NCBI RefSeq assembly: GCF_018739865.1
Contig: NZ_JADOER010000003.1
Span: 166,559 to 230,558 of the forward strand
Reading direction: 5' to 3'
DNA from: Leptothoe kymatousa TAU-MAC 1615
GTDB lineage: Bacteria > Cyanobacteriota > Cyanobacteriia > Phormidesmidales > Phormidesmidaceae
DNA length: 64,000 nt
Under the pieces are notes generated by a model. The model was not told where the DNA came from. It made no database searches and saw nothing but the letters and a program-made list of their open reading frames with translations. The position numbers and the translations under genes were made by a program. Of this stretch, positions 1 through 9,004 are shown one piece after another; position 1 is the stretch's first letter; each line of letters begins with the position of its first letter.

Positions 1-661
1 GGCTAAACTATCCGCTGAACTTCAGCGCTATTTTTTGGATGCGCCGTCTTTGACGCCTACCGCCCACGAAGCTGACGCAGCCCAGGTAGCTAATGCCGGT
101 GATGATGTCACCCTAAACGAACTTCTAACCTTGGGTGGGGAAAGAACCTTCGGCTTCTTATTCGTCATCCTATCCCTGCCCTCTGCCTTGCCCGTGCCAG
201 CACCGGGGTATTCCATTCCCTTTGGGATTGTGATGCTACTACTGGCCGTACAGTTGGTGATTGGCCGGAAAAAACCTTGGCTCCCCCAAAACTGGATGGA
301 TAAGGGATTCGCACGGACTAAGGTCGCTGGATTTATCACCAAAGGATTGCCCTGGCTACAAAAAATTGAAGCCGTATCCAGACCCAGACTCTCGATTATT
401 TGCACCAGCCCCGTGGGTCGTCTGGCCTTGGGAATTGCGATCGCATTAATGTCCGTGGCCATGATGATTCCCATCCCTGGCACCAACACCCTGCCCGCCA
501 TCGGCATTTTCATCATCGGCTTTGGCCTCCTCGACGATGATGGCGCCATTAGCCTAGCGGGCCTCACCGTTTGTACCCTGGCCATTGGCCTAGTGGGTTC
601 AATTGTTTTCTTCGGCGCCGAAGTCGTAGACAGCATCAAAGACCAGGTCCTCGGCCGCTAA
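1..661 (+). CDS. ExoD-like (exopolysaccharide synthesis) membrane protein, 5' end cut by window
   Basis: The reading frame is open from base 2 (A-K-L-S-A-E-L-Q...) so only the start codon, probably an ATG ending at base 1, is missing. A TTG at 35 is an alternative but would drop a segment that looks like coding sequence. The protein (~219 aa) has a soluble N-terminus and about four hydrophobic segments, including a first one rich in L/P (TFGFLFVILSLPSALP) and a proline-rich MIPIPGTNTLPAIGIFI segment. This pattern matches the ExoD family of inner-membrane proteins, linked in rhizobia to exopolysaccharide production; the role in cyanobacteria is not established. It stands alone, with the next gene converging on it 68 bp away. 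The family call is by recollection of the motif pattern. Confidence 0.75.
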   Translation, partial: AKLSAELQRYFLDAPSLTPTAHEADAAQVANAGDDVTLNELLTLGGERTFGFLFVILSLPSALPVPAPGYSIPFGIVMLLLAVQLVIGRKKPWLPQNWMDKGFARTKVAGFITKGLPWLQKIEAVSRPRLSIICTSPVGRLALGIAIALMSVAMMIPIPGTNTLPAIGIFIIGFGLLDDDGAISLAGLTVCTLAIGLVGSIVFFGAEVVDSIKDQVLGR

Positions 662-729
662 CCTGACTGAACAGGCAAACCCTAGCTTAATTTCACGGTT
701 CCCCGGCAAGGGGAACCACCAGGGCCAAG

Positions 730-1212
730 TTACATCAACTCCGGAAACTCATAAACCACCACTCCCGAATCTGGACGATTCGTCACATCGGCATAGCCTG
801 AGCGCACCATCGTTGTCAATTCAGACTCAATCTTTTCAAACGATTCCCCAGTTTCCATCACCGCTTGAGTCACCGTCAGCTGACCGCCATGCAATTTTGC
901 CAACCGCAGCAACTTCACCATCAGGGTGTCTTGGCTCACTTCAGCCGAAACAGCAGGCTGAGGGTCAAATTTAGACGGCTTATCACCAAACAATTTGCGA
1001 TGGCGCTGTTCTGCCATATCTGGAATTAGCAATAAGTCCACAAACTGGCCAATGCCAAAAAAGCCCCAGGTAAATAACCACAGCAGACCCGACGCAATTT
1101 TGCCATTGTAAAGTCGGTGCAGCCCACCAATGCCAAACAAAAAGCCCATCCACAAAAGATAGCTAGCTGTCTTACGGTCTTGGACTTGCTTAGAAGGAAC
1201 GATAGCAGACAT
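730..1212 (-). CDS. TM2 domain protein
   Basis: A 160-aa protein whose first ~75 residues form a TM2 domain: two hydrophobic helices (ASYLLWMGFLFGIGGLHRLY and SGLLWLFTWGFFGIGQFVDLLL) joined by a short turn with the typical G-x-H-R-x-Y-x-G and G-x-G-x-x-D-x features. The C-terminal half (about residues 85-160) is soluble and reads like a small winged-helix/regulatory domain (VTQAVMETGESFEKIESEL...MVRSGYADV). Function of TM2 proteins is generally unknown; membrane location is inferred. The start ATG is followed directly by soluble residues, and no better start is seen upstream. Confidence 0.85.
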   Translation of the reverse strand: MSAIVPSKQVQDRKTASYLLWMGFLFGIGGLHRLYNGKIASGLLWLFTWGFFGIGQFVDLLLIPDMAEQRHRKLFGDKPSKFDPQPAVSAEVSQDTLMVKLLRLAKLHGGQLTVTQAVMETGESFEKIESELTTMVRSGYADVTNRPDSGVVVYEFPELM

Positions 1213-1315
1213 GGCGCTGGGTGAAGGGTGCTTCTTACCCCCAGCTTACAAAAGGAAAACTGGGAGCGTCCATAAAGATATGGTCGGGTTGACCGAACAT
1301 TAAGAACCTTTTCTA

Positions 1316-2728
1316 TTACTTTCCACGCAGTCTTTGTAAAAGCGTTCTCGCTTCATCTTCAGTCATATCTAAACGCCCACGGGAATGCTCCCAAAATCGC
1401 CCCCACCAATCCTCGGGCTGGGTATGCTCACCGTCATAGTCCGTTGGGCGACCTTGGCGACCGTCTACCACCAGGCTGCCGACATAGTCTGCATCGTCAT
1501 AAACCTGCTGGATCTGCTTATGAATTTCCCGCATATCGTCCGCAGAAACCACACCGTTGCTCGTGGCCTTATAAAACTGAACCGTGACCCGAATCGGAAA
1601 ATCAGGATCCCGCTCAATTTCTAGATCGTCAATTTCCGTAAAGGGACCTTCCACCGCACCATGGCCAATAACAGCAGCCTCCACATCGCTCCTCGCTGCT
1701 TCATCAGATGCGTATACGGCTTCAGCCTCTGCCATCGACTGCATCATCATCGGCTCAGCTGGCAAAAAAGGCTGCTTTTGCTTCAGCGGCACCTGAATGA
1801 GCATCACCATATTCAACCCAGCTTTGTCAGCCTCGTCACCGGCAGGACGATCAGTCGCGGGCTCTGTTGATTCCCCATCCGTTTGAAAATCGCTCAGCCG
1901 CTGTCCTGTCAGGCTTGCCCGCTCACCATTTTGATTAAAAAATAATCGCTGGCCCCAGGTTGCCCCCGCATCAAAGCCATCACGCTGATTATCAATCACG
2001 GTTGCACTGGTGCCTTCGGGCGTAACCAGCAATGTCAGCACCGCCGGATCCCCCGGATAGGACTGGTAGTTGAACAAAACCGGATTAAATATCGCACCTT
2101 CCCCCTGAGGAATCGGCAAAAACGCCGCCTGAGCACTCACCAGGGCATGACTATCGCGCTCGGCCAACAAGGATTTCCCAGGCCCTTGCCAGGAATCGGG
2201 TTCGCTTAAGTAGCTACGCAAATCCCCCAAAACGTCTTCCAAGGAAACACGCCTTAGCTCATCGCCCTTTTCATTCCCTGTCAGCACATAAAACTGATCT
2301 AAGGGCACATCCCCTGTGATGTCGGCAAAGTTGGGATAGCGAATCACCGGCATAAGATGCAGCGAATAGTCGCCCGTGTCCGGATCTTGCTGCTGCACCT
2401 GAATGGTCATATCGCTGATATTGGGACCAACGGCAGAATTATCGTAGCGCCCGGTATCTTCCCAAGTAACATCCACAATATCCAGCCCCCAGCGATCGGC
2501 CAAGGTTTGGCTGCTTTGGTCATAGATCATCGAGCGCGTACGCTCGATCACCTGGCGATAGTCCTGAAAGCGTTGACGACTTAAAATTCTTGGCATTTCC
2601 TCTGGTTCAGCCGGCGCTGAGATATTCGCTAGGGCTAATGGTGCCGCCGACAAATTTGCCCCAGCCTGCTGGGATATCCCTACCATTGCCATTGCTCCTA
2701 GTGCCAATAACCAGAGTCGTCTAGCCAT
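1316..2728 (-). CDS. Exported protein of unknown function
   Basis: I chose the ATG at 2728 because it is preceded by AAGGA at 11-nt spacing and opens a normal signal peptide (MARRLWLLALGAMAMVGISQ, then Q-A-G-A). The frame is open to an ATG at 2815, which would bury the signal peptide. The mature part (~445 aa) has no domain I recognise. It is acidic, has a D/E-rich linker around a low-complexity stretch (methionine-rich MMMQSMAEAEAVYA), and ends in a soluble region with EDWWGRFWEHSRGRLDMTEDEARTLL. It stands alone downstream of the channel gene. An outer-membrane or periplasmic role is only inferred from the signal peptide. Confidence 0.7.
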   Translation of the reverse strand: MARRLWLLALGAMAMVGISQQAGANLSAAPLALANISAPAEPEEMPRILSRQRFQDYRQVIERTRSMIYDQSSQTLADRWGLDIVDVTWEDTGRYDNSAVGPNISDMTIQVQQQDPDTGDYSLHLMPVIRYPNFADITGDVPLDQFYVLTGNEKGDELRRVSLEDVLGDLRSYLSEPDSWQGPGKSLLAERDSHALVSAQAAFLPIPQGEGAIFNPVLFNYQSYPGDPAVLTLLVTPEGTSATVIDNQRDGFDAGATWGQRLFFNQNGERASLTGQRLSDFQTDGESTEPATDRPAGDEADKAGLNMVMLIQVPLKQKQPFLPAEPMMMQSMAEAEAVYASDEAARSDVEAAVIGHGAVEGPFTEIDDLEIERDPDFPIRVTVQFYKATSNGVVSADDMREIHKQIQQVYDDADYVGSLVVDGRQGRPTDYDGEHTQPEDWWGRFWEHSRGRLDMTEDEARTLLQRLRGK

Positions 2729-2863
2729 TACTCGATGTGTCCTTATAAACGCTACGCTCAGCATAGTTAGAGATACAGCCACCAGAGGACGGGTTACGAA
2801 AATCGCAACATGCAAAAATTAACGGCTAGGGCAGTGTCAAAGCTAAAAGTTGGGGTTGGTTAA

Positions 2864-2900
2864 AGCTCAAGAGTCAAGGGTAAAGCATGACTCTTGAGCT
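2864..2900. repeat. 13-bp perfect hairpin
   Basis: Arms at 2864-2876 (AGCTCAAGAGTCA) and 2888-2900 are exact reverse complements with an 11-nt loop. No T-run follows on the minus strand, so it is not a typical intrinsic terminator of the channel gene that ends at 3042. The rest of the 2729-3041 gap shows nothing further. Confidence 0.6.
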
Positions 2901-3041
2901 CGTTCTACGCTGCACCCTTTACTGGCCCCATCTTCAGTCCTAGGCGCGACAGGCCACTGGCTCATGTTCTCCCGTTGTTATTCGCTGTTTTTGATCCTGC
3001 GTCGCCAACACAATTTTGTCTCGCTAGGCAACAACTAGGCG

Positions 3042-4472
3042 CTACAACGTCGGTGATTGTCGAGCAATGATAATCAGGCGATCTGACACCTCTAACACTA
3101 AATCGGCGGGCGGATTAACCTGGGTGATGCGCTCATTATTTTTGGTCGATTCCAGGGCTAACAACAGGGCATCAGACTGTTGTTTTAGATGTTGTGACAA
3201 ACTCCAACAAGCCTGGCCCACCCAGTGCGACGGCACAGATATTTCATAAATTTGGTTACCGCTTTGGACAGTCAACAACTCAGCCAGGGCTTCTACCGAA
3301 CCTTGATTGCGGGCAGATGTGGCAATCAAATGGCTAGACACCTCTTCTGTCACAATCACATCATCCACGCCTGCTAATTTGAGTTGCACATCGTTGCGAC
3401 GATCGAGCAGTTGGGCGCAGGTATAAATCGATGGATTCAGTTTTTCAATCGTCAGCGCTGCCAAGACCGTGCGTGCATCACGATCTTGATCGGTGCGGGG
3501 GTGGGTGGCATCTGCCAATAAAATTGCCCGTGAAGCGTAGGTAATGCCCACCGTTTCGAGGATATCGATCTTGGTGTAATCCTCAGGATAAAAATAGAGT
3601 TGGGACTGATTAAGGCGTTTCAGCTCTTGAAAAGGTTCTTCTGTATTTTCAACCACAATCACAACGGCACACCGATTCAGATCGCCATCGGCCAATAGTT
3701 CTTCCACAATCAGATGGCCGCCCCGGTTCCAACCACAAATCACGATATGCTCGCGCAGTTCATCTATTTCCAAGGCTTTGAAGTCCATAAATGTTTCTAG
3801 TTTGCGCATCATCACGGCGGAGACCACACCGGTAAATACGGCGAACGTGGTGAGTCCGCCCATCATCACCATTAGGGCGATGACTTTGCCAATGTCGGTT
3901 TGGGGATCGCCGCCAATGGGTTCTCCGGCCACCAGCGATAAAAAGCTCCACCACATAGCGTCTGGCAAAGAGTCGAGGCGCGGGTTGTAGGGGGCTTCAA
4001 ATAGATACGTGGCTAGGCCACCGGTCAATACGATCAAGCCAATGATCATAAAGACGCCGATTTGTAAGCCTAGGCTAGTTGCGATCGCGCTAGACAACCG
4101 CCCCAAACTACGATTCAACAAAATACCCGCCCGCAGCAGCCGCAATATCCGCAGCAACCGCAGCAACCGAAACGCCGATATCATCGGCATCACAGCTAAA
4201 ATATCGAGCCAATAGTTGCGCCAAAACCGCCGTTTTTTACGCGCCACCCAATAGCGCAGACTCAGCTCACAAATAAAAATGCTGGTCAGCCCCGCCTGCC
4301 CATGGGTCACCCAGCGCGTGGCCAGACCTCGCGTTTCTAGCACCACCTCCAACACCACCAGCGCCACCGACAATAAAATCATCGCCACCAGAGCGATTTC
4401 GGTCTGGGGTGCATGGATAAAGCGATCCAGAAAATCCTTAAAGCGTGAAGTATGGGAGACGCCCACTGGCAT
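3042..4472 (-). CDS. Voltage-sensor-like ion channel with C-terminal RCK (TrkA-N/TrkA-C) domains
   Basis: A 476-aa membrane protein. Four hydrophobic segments precede the pore; the fourth is an arginine-rich S4-like helix with R at about every third residue (RLLRLLRILRLLRAG). After S5 comes a pore helix (DAMWWSFLSLVAG) and S6, then a Rossmann-type RCK domain beginning EHIVICGWNRGGHLIVEELL and a TrkA-C-like end (YEISVPSHWVGQACWSL...). The segment where potassium channels carry T-V-G-Y-G-D reads L-V-A-G-E-P-I-G-G-D, so ion selectivity cannot be assumed. Related filters occur in some bacterial and plastid RCK channels of the Castor/Pollux type, as far as I recall. Ligand binding by the RCK domain is inferred. 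Single gene, divergent from the helicase. Confidence 0.85.
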   Translation of the reverse strand: MPVGVSHTSRFKDFLDRFIHAPQTEIALVAMILLSVALVVLEVVLETRGLATRWVTHGQAGLTSIFICELSLRYWVARKKRRFWRNYWLDILAVMPMISAFRLLRLLRILRLLRAGILLNRSLGRLSSAIATSLGLQIGVFMIIGLIVLTGGLATYLFEAPYNPRLDSLPDAMWWSFLSLVAGEPIGGDPQTDIGKVIALMVMMGGLTTFAVFTGVVSAVMMRKLETFMDFKALEIDELREHIVICGWNRGGHLIVEELLADGDLNRCAVVIVVENTEEPFQELKRLNQSQLYFYPEDYTKIDILETVGITYASRAILLADATHPRTDQDRDARTVLAALTIEKLNPSIYTCAQLLDRRNDVQLKLAGVDDVIVTEEVSSHLIATSARNQGSVEALAELLTVQSGNQIYEISVPSHWVGQACWSLSQHLKQQSDALLLALESTKNNERITQVNPPADLVLEVSDRLIIIARQSPTL

Positions 4473-4740
4473 AGGGTTAGGTTACATATAATTTGGTCAG
4501 ATCAGCCCCAGCTATTACAAAGATGACCTAGCTATAGACAAGCAAAACTGGAGCATTAACAATGGGTGGAAGATCGAACACCTAATAAAACATACTGTAG
4601 GGAAGCCGTTTACATGCAACAACGCTTCGCCACCTCAACGCAGTCCATGATCTAAATCAATACAAACTTTTTAGTTCACTTGTATTAACTAAGCGACCTT
4701 AGATATCATAGATACTGTCCCCCACTGATGCCTAATTTCA

Positions 4741-6051
4741 ATGGATAGCGCGGTCACAATTCCAGAAATATTGCCAGGAATTGAGCTGAGTCCAGAGCAG
4801 TGGGAGGCGCTGCAGGCCATCGTTGAATTTTTACAGACTCCATCTAAGCTATATCTGCTCACAGGCTATGCGGGCACAGGCAAAACCACCCTGCTCCAGG
4901 CTCTGGTGACCTATTTGCGCGATCAAGACTGCGACTGGCCGATTGTGCTCACCGCCTTTAGCAACAAGGCCACCAAGGTGCTCAAAACCATGTCCGCCCA
5001 GTGGGATATTAAGGACGTGGAGTCGGTTACCTGCTGTAGATTACTCGGCCTTAAACCCGTGATTGATACTGGCAGCGGCGAACAAATTTTTAAGTCCGTC
5101 AGTGACCAACACAATCAGGTGCCCGACTATCGGTTGGTGATCGTCGATGAATGCTCCATGATTAACCAGGAAATGTGGAAACTCCTGGTGGAAGCCATCT
5201 CTCGCTTAGATATTCCCACCCAAATGTTGTTTGTAGGAGATCCAGCCCAGCTACCGCCCGTGAATGAGACTAAATCCTGCTGCTTTAGCCAAATTATGCA
5301 CCAGTCTTCTCTCACTCAAATTATTCGCTATGGCGGGGCAATTGGGGTAATTGCGGACGATATTCGCCGTAACATTGAGCGACAACGACTGCCCCGGTAT
5401 GAAAATGACATTAATGAAGGCCGTACCGAAGGCTTTTTTGTACTACCAAAAGAGACCTGGCGACAGGTTCTCATTCGCGCATTTACCTGCGAAAAGTATA
5501 AAGCCGATCCTAATTATGTCAGGGTTCTCGCGTATACCAATCACCGAGTAAAAACGCTCAATCGCTTGATTCGCCAGGCGATTTATGGCGAAGATTTAGA
5601 ACAGTTTGTCCCCGGGGAGAGACTCATCGCCAACAACCCCTGCTTAGAAGAGGGTGGCGTCATACTACAGACTTCGGAAGAATGCGAAGTTTTGGAAGTC
5701 AAACCGGGAAAAGTAGAGGGTTTGCCCGTGTGGCAGCTGGTCGTTTATACCGAAGAGGGTAAATTCCAAGACTTAAGTGTCTTGCAAGATATCAGCATGA
5801 GTGATTATGAACGCCGCTCACGAGATTATGCGACGAACAAACAATGGGAAATCTTTTGGGAATTCAGACAACAGTTTCACGATGTAAACTACGCCTATAG
5901 CCTCACAGTCCACAAAAGCCAAGGCTCCACGTTTCAAGATGTCTTTATTGACCTACCGGATTTGATGCGCAATCCTAAGGACGTAGAACGCAACCAGCTA
6001 TGTTATGTAGCATTCACACGGGCAGCGAAACGGGTATTTATCTATCAGTAG
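4741..6051 (+). CDS. RecD/Dda-like superfamily 1 DNA helicase
   Basis: A 436-aa ATPase. Motifs in order: Walker A LTGYAGTGKTTLL (about residues 38-50), Walker B LVIVDECSM, motif III LFVGDPAQLPPV, a C-terminal UvrD_C_2-type segment YAYSLTVHKSQGSTFQDVFI, and motif VI LCYVAFTRAAKR at the very end. This set and order are those of stand-alone RecD2/Dda-type 5'-3' helicases. It lacks the long N-terminal extension of RecD2, so it resembles phage T4 Dda in size. A role in replication or recombination repair is inferred. The gene is monocistronic, with 268 bp of divergent spacer upstream and a convergent neighbour 14 bp downstream. Confidence 0.88.
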   Translation: MDSAVTIPEILPGIELSPEQWEALQAIVEFLQTPSKLYLLTGYAGTGKTTLLQALVTYLRDQDCDWPIVLTAFSNKATKVLKTMSAQWDIKDVESVTCCRLLGLKPVIDTGSGEQIFKSVSDQHNQVPDYRLVIVDECSMINQEMWKLLVEAISRLDIPTQMLFVGDPAQLPPVNETKSCCFSQIMHQSSLTQIIRYGGAIGVIADDIRRNIERQRLPRYENDINEGRTEGFFVLPKETWRQVLIRAFTCEKYKADPNYVRVLAYTNHRVKTLNRLIRQAIYGEDLEQFVPGERLIANNPCLEEGGVILQTSEECEVLEVKPGKVEGLPVWQLVVYTEEGKFQDLSVLQDISMSDYERRSRDYATNKQWEIFWEFRQQFHDVNYAYSLTVHKSQGSTFQDVFIDLPDLMRNPKDVERNQLCYVAFTRAAKRVFIYQ

Positions 6052-6065
6052 TTAGCTGCAACCAC

Positions 6066-6644
6066 TTATTGATAAGCGAACTGTTCGGTGGTGCGATCGC
6101 AAATTGCCAAAAGGTTCTGAGTCAGGTTGTGACATATATGCCGTTCAATCAACTGCACCGGCATAGCCAACGGAGGTTGCACCAACAGCTGATACGACAA
6201 AATCGTCACCGGCTGATCATCTAACACCGCAGGCTGTAGGGACCATTTGCCCATAAACTGCTTAAAATCACCCTCAACCATCGCAAACCCAAGCTCCCTT
6301 GGGAATGTTTCAGTCATATCTAAAATGACACGGGCACAGAATTTGACATTCAAAAAGCACTGAGCCCCAATCTGCTCTAATCGAATACCACCATCGGGCC
6401 GCTCAAGCCGACGACTTAGGGTCAAATTAGGGACAAAATCCGCTAGACGCTCATAGTCCGTTAAAACTTTCCACACCTGCTCCAAGGACCTAGGAATTTC
6501 GACGGTCGCCACAATCTGACGCTGACGGCGAGAAATCTTATCAGTTTTGATACTGACCTGCTGACTCAAAGAACCGTTCAGTTGAACAACCGAGTCCCTG
6601 TCCAAGGCTAAATTGTCACTGCGTGATAAAGCGTCCTGATTCAC
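6066..6644 (-). CDS. SRPBCC (START/polyketide cyclase-like) lipid-binding-fold protein
   Basis: A 192-aa soluble protein. The core from about residue 38 carries the usual SRPBCC opening (RQRQIVATVEIPRSLEQVWKVLTDYERLADFVPNL) followed by a beta-rich body and a long C-terminal helix (VQLIERHICHNLTQNLLAICDRTTEQFA). Such proteins bind hydrophobic ligands in a helix-grip cavity; cyanobacterial members of this type are widespread, and their substrate is mostly unknown. Its 3' end faces that of the helicase gene with only 14 bp between them and no terminator in the gap. Confidence 0.8.
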   Translation of the reverse strand: MNQDALSRSDNLALDRDSVVQLNGSLSQQVSIKTDKISRRQRQIVATVEIPRSLEQVWKVLTDYERLADFVPNLTLSRRLERPDGGIRLEQIGAQCFLNVKFCARVILDMTETFPRELGFAMVEGDFKQFMGKWSLQPAVLDDQPVTILSYQLLVQPPLAMPVQLIERHICHNLTQNLLAICDRTTEQFAYQ

Positions 6645-7158
6645 AACTACCTACACCTATTAAGACAGCTATACAATCACTAGGTATTCATTCCTAGTAG
6701 CTTAACCCATCTACAATCAATAATCCTATCGTCTAGAGAAAATATCAGCTTTTCCTAGGTATAGACATCCCATAGCTAGCAAATAGTTATCTAGCCACGC
6801 ACCATGTCGCGGACCTTCAGACAGATTAGACAGATGGCTCTTTCGTAGAGTGCCCAGCCCACAAAAACTTTATCCCCACAATAGTTAGGCATTGCATAAA
6901 GACTCACCATTACATAGCTGCCATATCTATATATATGTATGCCAAATCCTGCATACATATATATAGATATAGAACTGCTCTATTTGGACAGGAATAGCTC
7001 CCCCTACCCGCCTAGTAATCCAACGCTGACAATCCTCACCAGGATTACTTCGACCTAAGCCACCAGCCATAAAGCAACGGTTTCAGACTTTGCCTCAACC
7101 TTTAAGATGGACAAGTATTAATTGCTGTCCCAGCAACTACCCACTCCGGAGTAATACC
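6645..7158. other. 514-bp intergenic region upstream of gshA
   Basis: Divergent spacer between the SRPBCC gene and gshA. It is AT-rich and contains the strong hairpin at 6923-6970. I see no tRNA, no convincing small ORF and no recognisable riboswitch. Confidence 0.5.
6923..6970. repeat. 20-bp perfect AT-rich inverted repeat
   Basis: Arm 6923-6942 (ATATCTATATATATGTATGC) and arm 6951-6970 are exact reverse complements separated by the 8-nt loop CAAATCCT. It lies 189 bp before the gshA start. No T-run follows on either strand, so it may be a cruciform site, a protein site or a decayed mobile repeat. A shorter relative with the same CTATATATCTAT core is at 9066-9095. Confidence 0.8.
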
Positions 7159-8307
7159 GTGCTGCTGTCAAAAGGTTTTGAAGTCGAAATGTACACTGGA
7201 CAGACCGATGGTGAAATCATTGGTCTATCTGACACGATTGCCAAATCACTCAGTGGTTTTGTTCGGGAGCCCGATAGTCGCAACGTTGAATACACGACGC
7301 CTCCACTACAGCAATATGAGCAGCTGCTTTGTGAACTCGTCTCTCCCCGCCGTCGCTTACGCAAATTCCTCCGAAACCTGAACCCCCATTACACAATTTT
7401 GCCTGGCAGCACCCTATCCACAGGTAATAGCAAGGTCTTCAATCGTTCCGATCCACAAAATCCCTACCACGGATACATTGAAAACACCTATGGCACCAAT
7501 GTAGTCACGGCCAGTATTCACATTAACCTCGGCATTACGGATCCAGAAGACTTGATCCGAGCTTGCCGCCTCGTCAGAGCCGAAGCTCCATTAATCCTGG
7601 CCCTTAGCGCCTCCTCTCCATTTCTCGACAATCAAGTCACGGGCTACCATTCCACCCGCTGGCATCTCTTTCCCCAAACACCGGCCAGCGTTCCCCTATT
7701 TGAAAGTCACCAGCACTTTATTGATTGGACAGAAGAGCAGTTAAAACTAGGCACAATGCAAAACGTACGGCACCTATGGACTTCCGTACGACCCAATGGC
7801 GACTGCCGCCCCTATAAACTCAATCGATTAGAAGTCAGAATTTCGGATTTAGTCACTGACCCCATCCACCTTTTAGCCATTACGGCATTACTCGAAGCCA
7901 GATTGCTACAGCTCCAGCGCAATCCCAGCTTAGATCCCTTAGTCTCTAGCCGATTGCCCAACCAAAGTCGTCATAGCGATCTGCTTGAAATTATTGACTA
8001 CAACGAAAAACAGGTTGCTAAAGATAGCCTCAATGCCCAGCTACGCAATTGGCACGATGGCCAACCGATTAATGCCACCGACTGGATAACCCAAATCTAT
8101 GACGAGGTCCTCCCCATAGCCAAAGAGCATGGTATTGCCTGCTTCCTAACGCCGATTCGCCAAATCCTTAGGGAAGGCAACCAAGCCCAAAACTGGATTA
8201 AACAGATCCAAGCTGGCGCCGACATTTCCCAAATCATGACCCAAACAGTGGAAATTATGGAGCGCCAAGAGCAAGCACTACAAAGCGATCTTTGTCAGCC
8301 GGCTTAA
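7159..8307 (+). CDS. gshA: Glutamate-cysteine ligase, cyanobacterial type
   Basis: First enzyme of glutathione synthesis, joining glutamate and cysteine with ATP in the cytosol. The protein matches the cyanobacterial GCS2-like family: an N-terminal LLSKGFEVEMYTGQTDGEIIGLS, then IENTYGTNVVTASIHINLG, and LTSVRPNGDC-type substrate-binding segments (here LWTSVRPNGD). I chose the GTG at 7159 because GGAG sits 7 nt upstream and the resulting 382 aa start exactly where the family usually starts. The frame is open to 7090, but those 23 codons are not conserved-looking. Single gene with a long AT-rich leader containing a perfect hairpin, which could affect expression. Confidence 0.9.
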   Translation: MLLSKGFEVEMYTGQTDGEIIGLSDTIAKSLSGFVREPDSRNVEYTTPPLQQYEQLLCELVSPRRRLRKFLRNLNPHYTILPGSTLSTGNSKVFNRSDPQNPYHGYIENTYGTNVVTASIHINLGITDPEDLIRACRLVRAEAPLILALSASSPFLDNQVTGYHSTRWHLFPQTPASVPLFESHQHFIDWTEEQLKLGTMQNVRHLWTSVRPNGDCRPYKLNRLEVRISDLVTDPIHLLAITALLEARLLQLQRNPSLDPLVSSRLPNQSRHSDLLEIIDYNEKQVAKDSLNAQLRNWHDGQPINATDWITQIYDEVLPIAKEHGIACFLTPIRQILREGNQAQNWIKQIQAGADISQIMTQTVEIMERQEQALQSDLCQPA

Positions 8308-8521
8308 GGCAATCAGGATCTCGTCGCCTTAACCAATTGACCCAGGAGCTAGACCACAATCAGATCCATACTTCCTAACATCAGGACAGTAAAAAATTGG
8401 TCACACTCTACAATCTATTGCGATTGATTAGAAACTCCTATATAAAACCCTCCTAGAATGATCCTGAAGAAGCCCAAATCACGGTTTCGCGTAGACGTAT
8501 TCGACCATTAGCAACATATCG

Positions 8522-9004
8522 ATGCCCAAAATTGTTCTTGTCAACCCAGAGATTCCACCCAACACCGGCAATATTGCCCGTACCTGCGCAGCTACAGCGA
8601 CTGAACTACATCTGGTGGAACCTTTGGGCTTCGAACTTAGCGATCGCTACCTCAAACGAGCTGGCTTAGATTATTGGCCCCATGTCAACCTACAAGTCCA
8701 CCCCTCGTTAGAAAGCTTCTGCGACTACCAGCAAGCTATCGGCGGTCGCCTGATTGGATTCACCACCAAAAGCTCATATAGCTATGTAGAAATTAAGTAT
8801 CAAGTCGATGACTGGCTATTATTTGGCAGTGAAAGTCAAGGACTACCAGCGTCATTTTTAGAAACCTGCACATATAGGGCCAAAATTCCCATGCCCCATG
8901 ACAGCGTTCGTAGCCTGAACCTATCAGTCAGTGCAGCAGTTGGCCTATTCGAAGCACTTCGACAGCTGGGCCAGTTAGATTCAAGCGCCCCCAAGGCCAC
9001 TTAA
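8522..9004 (+). CDS. trmL: tRNA (cytidine/uridine-34-2'-O)-methyltransferase, SpoU family
   Basis: A 160-aa SPOUT methyltransferase. Typical TrmL features run in order: N-terminal KIVLVNPEIPPNTGNIARTCAATATELHLVEPLGF, the motif 2 segment LLFGSESQGLP, and motif 3 IPMPHDSVRSLNLSVSAAVGLFEALRQL that forms the knotted SAM site. The length is that of the family (~155 aa). It methylates the wobble ribose of certain leucine tRNAs in E. coli; the same job is inferred here. Monocistronic, with about 214 bp of spacer from gshA. Confidence 0.92.
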   Translation: MPKIVLVNPEIPPNTGNIARTCAATATELHLVEPLGFELSDRYLKRAGLDYWPHVNLQVHPSLESFCDYQQAIGGRLIGFTTKSSYSYVEIKYQVDDWLLFGSESQGLPASFLETCTYRAKIPMPHDSVRSLNLSVSAAVGLFEALRQLGQLDSSAPKAT

